DNA of 64,000 nt from an uncultured Clostridia bacterium (lineage in GTDB: Bacteria > Bacillota > Clostridia > TANB77 > CAG-508), in the NCBI GenBank assembly GCA_948976265.1, contig CARFUA010000006.1, forward strand, positions 1 through 64,000. Direction: 5' to 3'. The notes under the pieces are model-generated. The model was not told the origin of the DNA. It made no database searches and was given only the letters and a program-made list of their open reading frames with translations. Shown here piece by piece: positions 19,468 to 28,831 of this stretch. The position numbers and the translations under genes are program-made. Each line of letters opens with the position of its first letter. The first letter of the stretch is position 1.

Positions 19468-20781
19468 CTACATTATCCTTGTTTTTATTGTATCATATTG
19501 ATGTAATTTTGTCAACTTTCTGTTATATTTTCTTGGTTTGCTTGAAGAATTTTGCATCCTTTTAACCAATTCAAATAAACGAAGGGTTGTTTTTAAGGTC
19601 ATGAGTGAAATTATCGTTATTCCAACGATAATCCAGATCAGGCTAAACTTTAATAAAACTGCAGATACCACAAATCCAACTACAGTTTGTCCGATTTTTT
19701 TGGCTAATTCTAAGTGTGAAAAAATGGCTTGTTGTTCTTTTGGTTCTGTTATTTTTAGGATTAAGTCTTGAATATAAATTTTGAAAGGGTCTCTTATGGC
19801 TAAAATAATGAAAAATCCAGCTGACATAATGCCGATTTTTAAAAAGATATCTTGTTTTATAAAGTATCCAATTATAATTAACAAAAATGCTAAAATTAGA
19901 CTTGCTGTTAAAGCAATATTGATTTTATCTTTCAAGGTTCGATATAATTTATCAAATAATACATTCGAAATAATTCTAGCGATTCGTGATATTAAAATAA
20001 TAAAACTAAAATAGCTGGCTGTTACGGCTTCTTCAAAGTAATCACCTAATTGATATTGGATAAATAATTTACTATTGCTTTGCCCAATATTGACTGCTGT
20101 ATAGAAAAATGCATACGACAAAATCGCAATATAAACAATCATTGATATTTTTCCAGTTGCTTGCTGTACTTTTACTTCAGGAATCTTATCGTTTTTAGTG
20201 ATGTCTTTCATGGTTAAAGATAGTAAGAAACAAAATAGGCAAAGCAAAATATTTAATAGCATTGGCAAATAATGATTGACATTAAATAGATAGCCTGTAC
20301 CAAGAGCAATGACTGCTGTGATGACTGCATAGGCAACATTCGATTGATTTCGCACATGAACATATTCATCTTCTCTTTTGGCATAAATTAAATTATTTTT
20401 GAGCATAATTCCTTCCATATTTTTGACAACAAATGCTATTTCATGAAATAATCTTCCCAAAACCAATAGGCTAAATGTATTTCCAAAAGTTAATAAAATA
20501 GCTGAAATTAATAATGAAAACGCACCTAATCTCACTGAAGTTGTGTTTCCCATTTTATGAATCATTTTTAAAAGATAGGGCTGAATGATAATCCCAATCG
20601 CTGCTGGAATGGTTGTTAATAGTGTAATTTGGGTTGCGGATAGTCCTTTTACTATTGTCACAAATAGGGTATCTACAATCGCCCAGAATACCAAGTCTCC
20701 TGTTAAAGAGGAAAACCAAATATATTTTGTACAAAAACGATTAATGTATTTATGATTATATTGTTCTACTTTTGTGTTCAT
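19468..20781 (-). CDS. MFS-type transporter
   Basis: 437 residues with about 12 hydrophobic segments in two halves separated by a polar loop near residue 200, and a basic C-terminal tail, as in major-facilitator permeases. The substrate is unknown. It follows the MATE-like gene by 21 bases and is probably co-transcribed with it from the leader-controlled promoter at 22.24 kb. A second MFS-like gene lies at 48955-50197. Confidence 0.75.
   Translation of the reverse strand: MNTKVEQYNHKYINRFCTKYIWFSSLTGDLVFWAIVDTLFVTIVKGLSATQITLLTTIPAAIGIIIQPYLLKMIHKMGNTTSVRLGAFSLLISAILLTFGNTFSLLVLGRLFHEIAFVVKNMEGIMLKNNLIYAKREDEYVHVRNQSNVAYAVITAVIALGTGYLFNVNHYLPMLLNILLCLFCFLLSLTMKDITKNDKIPEVKVQQATGKISMIVYIAILSYAFFYTAVNIGQSNSKLFIQYQLGDYFEEAVTASYFSFIILISRIARIISNVLFDKLYRTLKDKINIALTASLILAFLLIIIGYFIKQDIFLKIGIMSAGFFIILAIRDPFKIYIQDLILKITEPKEQQAIFSHLELAKKIGQTVVGFVVSAVLLKFSLIWIIVGITIISLMTLKTTLRLFELVKRMQNSSSKPRKYNRKLTKLHQYDTIKTRIM
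19487..19515 (-). promoter_or_regulatory. Consensus promoter for the small peptide gene
   Basis: TTGACA (19510-19515), 17 bases, TACAAT (19487-19492) on the minus strand. It lies inside the last codons of the MFS gene and points at the 27-residue ORF, so the peptide is probably expressed independently of the transporter. Confidence 0.85.
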
Positions 20782-20802
20782 TTTTTTATTTTCTCCTTTG
20801 TT

Positions 20803-21999
20803 TTAATGACATTCTAATTTTGAATTTTGTAATTTTTCCAATTTATGGTCTTTGGCAAACCACATGATTTTGGTGTAGATTAGCTGATACATCATAGAAG
20901 TCAGTTGCCCGATTACAGTACAATATGGCGTTACTAAAGTGGCTGAAAGCAACATTCTAATTACATTGGCAATTTCTTTGTTTAGCGTTGTTTTGGTTGC
21001 TGAATATTCTAGTTGTAAATAACACGTTCTTGTAATGTAAATTGGATAGAACAAAATCATTAACACTTCAGCCCCTATAAAAATTGTCGATAATTTTAAG
21101 TCTGGTTGATAATTTCCATATAATACCATCACCATAATGAAAATAGAACTAATTACTATGGCTTCTAATCGATAGGCATTTTTCATATGCTTTTTGTAAT
21201 CAAAATTTTTCTTTGGAATATCGACTTTGGCAATTGTTACAATAGCATGCATAATGTCCCATTGCATGTCAGTTACTAGTGTTGCAAATGTCATAGCTAA
21301 AACATAGTTTTCGCCAAAAGAAAATACATTTTTGAAACCAACTAAATAAATCAAAGTCATAGTTACTCCATGGAAAAAATCTACGGAGTCATATTTTATG
21401 GATTTTAATAAATGAAATTCAAATTCGAATTTATCAATGCTAACCATAAGCAATAATGCCACATAGATAAATAATATAATTAGCGAAAAAGTGACGGTTG
21501 CCATTTGACTTTTGGTTAAAATCGCTAACCCAATGATACACATAAAATTTAGTCCATTAAATTTAAGGGATATGGCATTTGCTTTTTTGTTTTCTTCTTT
21601 ATAATATAGTTTGGTTAAAACTAATTGTAAAACAAATTGTAAATAAATTTGAATTACAGAATATATACCAAATATTCGATAAGTTGCAATATCCATATTC
21701 ATAAACTGAATATAATCTTCAATATGATAAACAATAGTTCCAAAAATTGCAGCACCAACCACAACACCAAGAAGAATACCACAATCAATTGCATTTTTAT
21801 TATTTTCTTTACAAGCTAAAATGTTAGCCCCCGTTCCGAACATCGACTTTAATAAAACAACTACAAATTGGAGTGGATAAGTTAAAGTAAATATATTAAT
21901 TAAATTCGAGTCGAGTAACATTCCAATTAAAAAACATTGCGCAATTGGAACGACTGATGTTACAAATATATCTAAACTGACTCTTAAAAGACGTTTCAT
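20803..21999 (-). CDS. MATE-like multidrug/peptide export protein
   Basis: 398 residues from the ATG at 21997-21999, which has GAGGGA upstream; the longer frame to 22053 has no ribosome site. About ten to twelve hydrophobic helices. The start 'LLRVSLDIFVTSVVPIAQ' and the overall shape resemble divergent MATE/Na+-driven efflux proteins; the assignment is tentative. It is the first gene after leader module copy 1 and sits beside ABC exporter and MFS genes. Confidence 0.6.
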   Translation of the reverse strand: MKRLLRVSLDIFVTSVVPIAQCFLIGMLLDSNLINIFTLTYPLQFVVVLLKSMFGTGANILACKENNKNAIDCGILLGVVVGAAIFGTIVYHIEDYIQFMNMDIATYRIFGIYSVIQIYLQFVLQLVLTKLYYKEENKKANAISLKFNGLNFMCIIGLAILTKSQMATVTFSLIILFIYVALLLMVSIDKFEFEFHLLKSIKYDSVDFFHGVTMTLIYLVGFKNVFSFGENYVLAMTFATLVTDMQWDIMHAIVTIAKVDIPKKNFDYKKHMKNAYRLEAIVISSIFIMVMVLYGNYQPDLKLSTIFIGAEVLMILFYPIYITRTCYLQLEYSATKTTLNKEIANVIRMLLSATLVTPYCTVIGQLTSMMYQLIYTKIMWFAKDHKLEKLQNSKLECH

Positions 22000-22099
22000 G
22001 TTTTCCCTCACTTTTATTTCTTTAAATTTTATTATATCATAGTTTTTTATCAATCACTATTACAATTGTTTTGCATTTTGGTTACAATTTGGTTTCAAC

Positions 22100-22245
22100 T
22101 TCTAGAACTTTTAGACAAATAAAAAACAGCTGTAACCAATACCAGTGGTTACAGCTGTTTTTCTTAGTTCAGTTTTGCTTTTTATAAATAAAACTTTTTC
22201 TTATTTATGATTATAGTATAATCTTTTTTTTAATTTCCTGTCAAT
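22100..22245 (-). promoter_or_regulatory. Promoter-leader-terminator module, copy 1
   Basis: On the minus strand: TTGACA (22239-22244), TATACT (22215-22220), an AT-rich leader, then a perfect hairpin AAACAGCTGTAACCA / TGGTTACAGCTGTTT (22124-22160) with a T-run. It ends about 125 bases upstream of the MATE-like gene. A near-identical copy lies upstream of the ABC genes (25828-25971), and sequence identity continues past the hairpin. It may act as an attenuator of transporter genes, or both copies may be small RNA genes. Confidence 0.75.
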
Positions 22246-22259
22246 ACTTTTTTCTATAT

Positions 22260-23897
22260 TTATACTGGCACCTTATTTACAATTTTATCTACTTCTCCAT
22301 CTTTCAAATAAATAATTTTATCAGAACTCTCAATCGTTGATTTTCGATGCGCTATAATAATAACTGTACTTTCTTTTGATATTTTATCTATCATTGTTTG
22401 AAGCATTTGTTCTGTTGCTAAGTCTAGATTGGAGGTTGGTTCATCAAAAATATAAAGATTGGCTTTATGCAAAATCGCTCTAATAAATGCAATGACTTGT
22501 AATTCTCCATAGGATAATTGAGAAACATTGATGAGCGTATCTAACCCCTCTGGCAACTTTTCAAATATTGCTTCTACCCCAATTTCTTTTACTAAATCCA
22601 TAATTTGTTCATCCGTTATTTCTGTGTTTCCCAATATAACATTGTTACGAAGTGTATCGGCAAAAATATAAGGATTTTGTGAAATGTAAGAAATGTTATC
22701 GCGTAAAGATTGAATAGAAATTTGAGATATATCATAATCACCAATTAAAATTTTTCCGCTTTGAATATCGTATAATTTCATGAGTACATTGGTGAGCGTT
22801 GTTTTTCCTGCTCCAGTTCTTCCTGCAATAGTCACTTTGGTTCCTTGTTTGATAATAAAGGAAATATTTTTTAGTACCATTTCTTTTTCATATTTCATGG
22901 ATACATGTTGAAATTCAATATCACCTGTTAAGTTTTTGACAAATTCGCCTTGTTCCATGTCTTCGCACTTCTTTTCGTTTAATAAAATTTTAATTCTTTG
23001 ATAGGAATTGAAACAAGTTTGCAATTCTTCTAATCGGTTGAATATTTCTTCTAATGGACTTTTACATTCTTTCGTATAAAATAGAACCAAATAAATACTT
23101 CCTAACGAAATAGAAGTGTCAATCTTTAAGACATAATACAAAATCGCATAAATGCCAACTGCTTGAATCACATTAATAAACCAAAATGGAAAATGATGTA
23201 CAAAAATATATTTTTTTCGATTTTTTAATTCTCGATTTAATAAATCATTTACTTTCTTCACATTTTGCTTTTGCAATTTAAAAAGATAAGTTAACTTATT
23301 TTTGTTGTAAATTTCAGAATATTCTCGGTTTTCCTGATCTCTTATTTGCAATGTTCTATTATCGATTTTTCCTAATACTTTGGCAAATTTGATGGAAACC
23401 ACTGACACGAAAAAAACTGTAGTAAATCCAATAAATGCAAGATTTCGATTAGCTATAAACATCATAATGACCATAAAAATAAGATGTAAGCCATTATTCA
23501 TAAAAGCATAAATAAAACCAAAAAATAAATCAAATAATTTATCCACATCATCTGTTAATCGAGTGTAAATTTCAGAAGAATTATATTTTTGAAAGGTTAC
23601 CATTTTAAATTGTAAAACTTGTTCAAAAACCTTTTTTCGAATCTCTTTAATGATACTGCAAACTACTTTATTGGTTACAATTTCCCTCGTATTTTTTAAA
23701 AAAATTAATACGATATGAATCGATGTATATACCAGAATAAATTTTAGTAAAATCGTTTCAATTTCTTGACTCGAAAAATCAACATCTAGAACTTGTTTTA
23801 ATATGTATGGATGCCAAGTGGATAATAAATTACACAAAAGAAGCAATCCACAAACAACAAGTATCGATTTTCGATATTTTTTCCAAATTTCTTTCAT
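22260..23897 (-). CDS. ABC exporter half-transporter, subunit 2
   Basis: 545 residues: six-helix exporter membrane domain (~1-310), then an ATPase domain with Walker A 'GRTGAGKTTL' and Walker B 'LYIFDEPTSNLD'. The signature is altered to 'LSYGEL' (usually LSGGQ). With its partner it forms a heterodimeric exporter of the MsbA/LmrA type. Its start overlaps the partner's stop by four bases. Export of a drug, lipid or peptide is likely but unspecified. Confidence 0.85.
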   Translation of the reverse strand: MKEIWKKYRKSILVVCGLLLLCNLLSTWHPYILKQVLDVDFSSQEIETILLKFILVYTSIHIVLIFLKNTREIVTNKVVCSIIKEIRKKVFEQVLQFKMVTFQKYNSSEIYTRLTDDVDKLFDLFFGFIYAFMNNGLHLIFMVIMMFIANRNLAFIGFTTVFFVSVVSIKFAKVLGKIDNRTLQIRDQENREYSEIYNKNKLTYLFKLQKQNVKKVNDLLNRELKNRKKYIFVHHFPFWFINVIQAVGIYAILYYVLKIDTSISLGSIYLVLFYTKECKSPLEEIFNRLEELQTCFNSYQRIKILLNEKKCEDMEQGEFVKNLTGDIEFQHVSMKYEKEMVLKNISFIIKQGTKVTIAGRTGAGKTTLTNVLMKLYDIQSGKILIGDYDISQISIQSLRDNISYISQNPYIFADTLRNNVILGNTEITDEQIMDLVKEIGVEAIFEKLPEGLDTLINVSQLSYGELQVIAFIRAILHKANLYIFDEPTSNLDLATEQMLQTMIDKISKESTVIIIAHRKSTIESSDKIIYLKDGEVDKIVNKVPV

Positions 23898-25627
23898 TGC
23901 AAATCACCTACTTTCTCATAGGCATTTAATTCTTTATAAAATTCATTTTTTTGCAATAATTCTTGGTGGGTTCCATAATCTGTGATTTTGCCATCCATTA
24001 ACAAATACACTTTATCCATTTTTTCCATCATGCTAATTTTATTGGAAATCACAATTAAAATATTATCTCCTACTTGTCTTTCTATTTCTGCAAAAACTTT
24101 TCTTTCTGTTTGTACGTCTAGGGCAGATAACGTATCATCAAAAATGTTTACTTTTCTAATATTTAGTAAATTTCTGGCAATTTGGATTCTCTGTTTTTGC
24201 CCACCGGATACTTTCATTCCATTTTCTCCAATTTTGGTTTCCAAACCATCTTGCATATTTGCAATATCTTGGTAAATATCTGCTCTTTTGATAGCTTCTT
24301 CAATTTTCTCCAAACTTGCCTTTTCTGTTATGTCAATATTGTTTTTAATGGTATCATCTGTAATAATATTTTTTTGTGTAGCATATCCAATATTTTTAAA
24401 AATTGCTTCTCGTGAATAGCTATTAATATCTTTCTCATTAATGAAAACTTGATTTGCTGGCACTTCATAAAAGCCTGCTATAATATTCATTAGTGTCGTT
24501 TTACCACTTCCAATTTTTCCGACAATTCCAATTTTCTCACCTGCTTGAATTGTCATATTAATATTTTGAAGTGCAAAAGGCCCATTTTTCTGGTAGGCAT
24601 AGGAAAGATTCTTAATTTCCAATTGATGCACTTCCTCCAAATCTTCTCCTTCTTTGGAATAGGTTTCTAAATGAAAAAAATAATTGAATCTTTTGGTAGC
24701 TTGCTTAAAAAATGCGAATCCATCCATTAACGGCTTAATGGAATTGACAATTTGTACAATCACAAGCGTAATACAAGATATGTAAGCCGTTAATTCTCCC
24801 ACAGTAAGTAAACCTTTTTTTATCAAAATCAAACCAATCGCAAATCCTAAACTATAACATAAACCATACAAACTTTCTGTTACAAGGTCAATTTGATTGA
24901 TAACATCTCCCACATTATAATCTGACTGATACGTTCTTTCATTCATTATTTCAAATTTCTTTTTCTGATTTTCCTGTTCATTATACAATTTGATTAAAGA
25001 AAAGCCTGATGTATTTTGTTCAATCACATTAGAAAAATCCACATAAACTTTTCTTTCATTTTCAATGACTTTTTCATATTTTTGATATAACTTCCATAAA
25101 ACAAACATCGCAACTGGAAAAATCGGTATTAAAATCAGGGATAATAAACTATTCAAGCTATTTCCGATAATTAATAATCCTAAAATTGGTGCAATGACTA
25201 ATTTTGTAAAATAGAAACTACTATCCCCTAAGAATTTTCGAATCGATAAAATTTCTTTTGATAAATAAGCCAAAAACGTTCCTTTTTCTTCTTGGTCAAA
25301 ATATTCTGGTTTTACTTTTTGCAAATGTTCTATGACTTTTTTTCGCAAAATTGTATCTGAATTTCTAGCTTCTGTAAAATAGAGTGTTCGAAAAATGATT
25401 CTAGGAATAATCATGCACACAGAATACAATAATAGGCTATATACTTCTTGCATGAGAAGCTGTTTACTATTATTGGCTTGCATTAATAAGTCTAATAAAT
25501 TTCCTATTATTGTTGGAATTTTATATAACATATAAAGTTCTATTGTATGAAAGAACATTCCCACTATATAAATAGAAATGGTTCTTTTCCATTCATTTTT
25601 TAAAATTTCATGATTTTTTGTTTTCAT
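23894..25627 (-). CDS. ABC exporter half-transporter, subunit 1
   Basis: 577 residues with the same exporter plan: membrane domain to ~330, Walker A 'GKIGSGKTTL', intact signature 'VSGGQKQR', and Walker B 'VNIFDDTLSALD', where the catalytic Glu is Asp. A canonical signature here and a degenerate one in the partner, with a weakened catalytic residue here, is the usual asymmetry of heterodimeric ABC exporters. It lies downstream of leader module copy 2. Confidence 0.87.
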   Translation of the reverse strand: MKTKNHEILKNEWKRTISIYIVGMFFHTIELYMLYKIPTIIGNLLDLLMQANNSKQLLMQEVYSLLLYSVCMIIPRIIFRTLYFTEARNSDTILRKKVIEHLQKVKPEYFDQEEKGTFLAYLSKEILSIRKFLGDSSFYFTKLVIAPILGLLIIGNSLNSLLSLILIPIFPVAMFVLWKLYQKYEKVIENERKVYVDFSNVIEQNTSGFSLIKLYNEQENQKKKFEIMNERTYQSDYNVGDVINQIDLVTESLYGLCYSLGFAIGLILIKKGLLTVGELTAYISCITLVIVQIVNSIKPLMDGFAFFKQATKRFNYFFHLETYSKEGEDLEEVHQLEIKNLSYAYQKNGPFALQNINMTIQAGEKIGIVGKIGSGKTTLMNIIAGFYEVPANQVFINEKDINSYSREAIFKNIGYATQKNIITDDTIKNNIDITEKASLEKIEEAIKRADIYQDIANMQDGLETKIGENGMKVSGGQKQRIQIARNLLNIRKVNIFDDTLSALDVQTERKVFAEIERQVGDNILIVISNKISMMEKMDKVYLLMDGKITDYGTHQELLQKNEFYKELNAYEKVGDLQ

Positions 25628-25993
25628 TTTTTCCTTTTATCTTATATTTATTATATTTAGATTACCATAAAATTTTCAAAATAGCCATAACAATTTTATT
25701 ACATTTTTGTATCAAAAGATTGCAATATTGGGAATATTGTTGTATGATTCCAATTTTTTTAAAGAAACTTCATCAGACATGATACATTCATTATTAGATT
25801 TATTAAAACTAAAATTAATCATTAAAATTCTAGAACTTTTAGACAAATAAAAAAACAGCTGTAACCAGTGGAGTGGTTACAGCTGTTTTTCTTAATTCAA
25901 TTTTGCTTTTATAAATAAAACTTCATTCTTATTTATAAGAATAGTATAATCTTTTTTTATTTCCTGTCAATAGTCTTTCGGACTTTTTTAGTT
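25628..25993. other. Intergenic region carrying leader copy 2
   Basis: 366 bases without a protein gene. The right half is leader module copy 2; the left half (25628-25827) is plain AT-rich leader sequence for the ABC exporter genes, with no further signal I can support. Confidence 0.6.
25828..25971 (-). promoter_or_regulatory. Promoter-leader-terminator module, copy 2
   Basis: Second copy of the module at 22100-22245: TTGACA (25965-25970), TATACT (25943-25948), AT-rich leader with TTATTTATAA-type inverted repeats, then hairpin AAACAGCTGTAACCA / TGGTTACAGCTGTTT (25853-25888) and a T-run. It is followed by about 225 bases before the ABC exporter gene. Stem and flanks are nearly identical to copy 1, while the loop differs, which points to selection on structure. 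Confidence 0.78.
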
Positions 25994-26371
25994 TTATTCA
26001 TCTATCTTAAAACAAGTGTCTTCATTGCGGTCAATCAATTGATGCGCCATTTTCATTTCTTCTGGTGTATTAATATGAATGATTTTAAATTTGCCAGAAG
26101 TTGTTTTATTCACATAATCATGCTGTACTTCTAACATATGAATCAATCCCCAATAAATCCACTTTCCATCCACATTTTCTACTAAAAAATTACGTACTGG
26201 TGGCATATGGTAGTTTCTCACATTTGGTTTACTCTTAAATTCAAAAATTCGATTTTCAAAATCCTTCGTTTGGTATGGATTTGCCAAATGTTTTTTCACA
26301 TTTAATTCTGCTGGAAAGCCTTGCTCTTTTGTAATTTGCAAAGTATCATTTAATTCAATATATGACCCCAT
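25994..26371 (-). CDS. Uncharacterised protein of 125 residues
   Basis: Starts at the ATG 26369-26371, five bases after GGAGGA. The product begins 'MGSYIELNDTLQIT' and is soluble, acidic at the end, with no membrane segment. I do not recognise a domain. The gene sits 11 bases after rlmH and is probably co-transcribed with it. Confidence 0.6.
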   Translation of the reverse strand: MGSYIELNDTLQITKEQGFPAELNVKKHLANPYQTKDFENRIFEFKSKPNVRNYHMPPVRNFLVENVDGKWIYWGLIHMLEVQHDYVNKTTSGKFKIIHINTPEEMKMAHQLIDRNEDTCFKIDE

Positions 26372-26382
26372 AATTTCCTCCT

Positions 26383-26865
26383 TCACCAATGATAAGTTTC
26401 ATGTTTTGCAATTTTGAAAGCACGAAAAATTTGCTCTAATAAAAAGACACGGATTAATTGATGTGGAAATGTCATTTGGGAAAAGCAAATTTTCTCGTTT
26501 GCCATTTGCAAAATTTCTTCTGTCATTCCTAGCGTTCCGCCAATTACAAATGTGATTGTGCTATTAAATTTAAGTGAAATATGCTCTATTTTTTGAGAAA
26601 ACTCCTTTGACGATATTTCTTTCCCTTTCAAATCCAAACAAATCACATAAGAACCCATTTTTATCGCTTCTGCTAATTTTTTCGACTCCTTTTTTTGAAT
26701 CTCCAAAATAACACTATCATAAAGCTTATTCGGCAATCTCTCGTCTGGTATTTCTAGGATTTTTAAGTTACAATACTTCGATAATCGTTTCACATATTCA
26801 TCTATTGCATCTTTCAAATATTTTTCCTTGACTTTTCCAACACATACAATATTAATATTTAACAT
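26383..26865 (-). CDS. rlmH: 23S rRNA (pseudouridine-1915-N3)-methyltransferase
   Basis: 160 residues, the standard RlmH length. SPOUT-fold motifs are clear: 'INIVCVGKVKEKYLKDAI' at the start, 'FVIGGTLGM' in the SAM knot, and the closing 'QIFRAFKIAKHETYHW'. It methylates the pseudouridine at 1915 of 23S rRNA after ribosome assembly. Confidence 0.94.
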   Translation of the reverse strand: MLNINIVCVGKVKEKYLKDAIDEYVKRLSKYCNLKILEIPDERLPNKLYDSVILEIQKKESKKLAEAIKMGSYVICLDLKGKEISSKEFSQKIEHISLKFNSTITFVIGGTLGMTEEILQMANEKICFSQMTFPHQLIRVFLLEQIFRAFKIAKHETYHW

Positions 26866-26970
26866 TTTGTCTCCTTATTTTTCTTTATTATATGAAACAA
26901 TTATCCTTTTGTCAATTTTTTCCTCCCAAAAACTTTCCCCAAAAATGGTATTAAATTCTATTCCCTTGCG

Positions 26971-26976
26971 TATAAT
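26971..26976 (+). promoter_or_regulatory. Probable -10 element of the carboxypeptidase gene
   Basis: TATAAT about 35 bases before the ATG at 27010, preceded by TTGCG. A -35 match is weak, so only the -10 box is claimed. Confidence 0.5.
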
Positions 26977-27009
26977 GGAATCAAACAACAAGAGTTTAAG
27001 GAGGTTTTT

Positions 27010-28215
27010 ATGCAACAATTAAAAAAAATAATGGCTATTGTTTTGATTTTTATTTTCCTTTCTAGCCAAGTTTCTTTTTGCATTGATAGCTATGTCTGGG
27101 ATGATTCTACTTTAGCAACCAGTGGTGAAGAAGCAACTGGTAATTTTTTGAATATCGAATCAGGAAGTGCCATTTTAATTGAACAAAATAGTGGAAAAGT
27201 TTTATATGAATATAATTCACATGAACAATTACGTCCAGCTAGTGTCACCAAAATTATGAGTATTCTTCTTATTATGGAAGCTTTAGATAGTGGTAAAATT
27301 TCGCTAACCGATGCCGTTTCTTGTTCAGAAAATGCCCGAAACATGGGTGGTTCTCAAATTTGGCTAAATGAAACCGAAAAATTAACGGTAGATGAAATGT
27401 TAAAAGCAATTTGTGTTGTTTCAGCCAATGATTGCGTTGTCGCTATGGCAGAATTCATCGCTGGTTCCGAAGAAATTTTTGTACAACAAATGAACGACAA
27501 AGCCAAACAACTCGGCATGAATGATACCCATTTTGTAAATTGTCATGGCATTGATGAAGATGGTCACGTTACATCCAGTCATGACATTGCTTTAATGTCA
27601 CGCGAGCTTTTAACCAAGCATCCTTCCATCACAAATTACACCACCATTTGGATGGATTCTCTTCGTGACGGAAAATCAGAATTGACAAACACCAACAAAT
27701 TAGTTCGTACCTATGAAGGCTGTACTGGTTTAAAAACAGGTTCAACAAGTCTTGCTTTATATAATTTATCTGCTTCAGCCACACGCAATGATTTATCACT
27801 AATTGCTGTTGTTATGAAAGGTCCTACTTCCGAAAAGCGATTTTCAGAAGCCAAAAAATTATTAGATTATGGTTTTGCCAACTATAGTTACAATAAAACT
27901 TCTAGCGCTGGTGATTTTTTACAAACTGTTGAAGTCCAAAAAGGAACCACAAAAAACGTTAATCTAGTTTACGAATCCGATTCGGGGGCTTTAATTAAAA
28001 ATTCTGAAAATGGAAATATTACATCAGAAGTTACCTTACATGAAAATATTACCGCACCAATTGCCATTGGAGATGTTTTAGGAAATGTCAGTTTTTACCT
28101 AAATGACGAACAAATCGCTTCTGTCAATTTAGTGGCTGAAAATAATATCGAAAAAATTTCTGTGATGAATTTATTTGCTATCATTACAGAATACTGGGTA
28201 AATTTATTTCGATAA
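27010..28215 (+). CDS. D-alanyl-D-alanine carboxypeptidase (PBP5/DacF type)
   Basis: 401 residues with a signal peptide (~1-24). The three serine beta-lactamase-fold motifs are present: SxxK in 'PASVTKIMS', SxN in 'VVSANDC', and KTG in 'GLKTGST'. A C-terminal beta domain and a final hydrophobic segment ('VMNLFAIITEYWVNLFR') suggest membrane attachment. It trims the terminal D-Ala of peptidoglycan stem peptides; DacB/DacF paralogues act in sporulation. AAGGAGG lies just upstream and a strong terminator follows. Confidence 0.92.
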   Translation: MQQLKKIMAIVLIFIFLSSQVSFCIDSYVWDDSTLATSGEEATGNFLNIESGSAILIEQNSGKVLYEYNSHEQLRPASVTKIMSILLIMEALDSGKISLTDAVSCSENARNMGGSQIWLNETEKLTVDEMLKAICVVSANDCVVAMAEFIAGSEEIFVQQMNDKAKQLGMNDTHFVNCHGIDEDGHVTSSHDIALMSRELLTKHPSITNYTTIWMDSLRDGKSELTNTNKLVRTYEGCTGLKTGSTSLALYNLSASATRNDLSLIAVVMKGPTSEKRFSEAKKLLDYGFANYSYNKTSSAGDFLQTVEVQKGTTKNVNLVYESDSGALIKNSENGNITSEVTLHENITAPIAIGDVLGNVSFYLNDEQIASVNLVAENNIEKISVMNLFAIITEYWVNLFR

Positions 28216-28217
28216 TA

Positions 28218-28259
28218 AAAAAGTCCACACTTTTTCAAAAAAAGTATGGACTTTTTTTT
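28218..28259 (+). terminator. Terminator after the carboxypeptidase gene
   Basis: Hairpin AAAAGTCCACACTTTTT / AAAAAGTATGGACTTTT, with one mismatch, followed by a long T-run directly after the stop codon. Confidence 0.88.
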
Positions 28260-28306
28260 ATTTTTTGTGTATGATATTTTTAATCATTTTTTAGGAGGAT
28301 TTGAAC

Positions 28307-28708
28307 ATGTCTAAAATATTAAAAATATCTACTATTTTTATCCTTATTTTTTCATTTTATGTGGGTATCTCTAATGCAGAAACTACCAATTTATATAACG
28401 ATGTGGTGAATGAAACGACTACCAATGAAACTCCAACCAATCGTTCATCTACTGAGAACACAACAAACGAAACTTCAAATACCAATACTACCGATGATAT
28501 CGACTTATTTGATTCTGATGAAAATACCACTTCAACACCACCTACCACAACTTCGAATTCTACTTTCAATGCCAATCGTGTTAATCCCGTTTCCTCTATT
28601 TCAGAAGCAAATCTAGGATTAAATAATATTTTGTGTATTATCTTAATTGCTCTTGCTATTTTAATGATTTTGCTGGCAATTGCTATTTTAATTCGTTTAA
28701 AAAAATAA
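28307..28708 (+). CDS. Secreted Thr/Asn-rich membrane-anchored protein
   Basis: 133 residues from the ATG at 28307, preceded by AGGAGG. A signal peptide ends near 'ISNAETT'; a low-complexity stretch of Thr, Asn, Glu and Ser follows; the C-terminus is a membrane helix ending in 'IRLKK'. This is the layout of a small extracellular stalk protein. There is no sortase motif and no recognised domain. Confidence 0.65.
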   Translation: MSKILKISTIFILIFSFYVGISNAETTNLYNDVVNETTTNETPTNRSSTENTTNETSNTNTTDDIDLFDSDENTTSTPPTTTSNSTFNANRVNPVSSISEANLGLNNILCIILIALAILMILLAIAILIRLKK

Positions 28709-28778
28709 TATAAAAAGGTCTTGGAATATTTTAAATTCTAAGCCTTTTTATTTTGTTATATTACATTTGAAAATTCCA

Positions 28779-28807
28779 TTGACAAATGATTTCATTTGAT
28801 ATTAAAT
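28779..28807 (+). promoter_or_regulatory. Promoter of the SipW/TasA-like operon
   Basis: TTGACA (28779-28784), 17 bases, TTAAAT (28802-28807), about 25 bases before the first gene. Confidence 0.7.
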
Positions 28808-28831
28808 TAATTTAAGGGAGGTGAAAAATAA

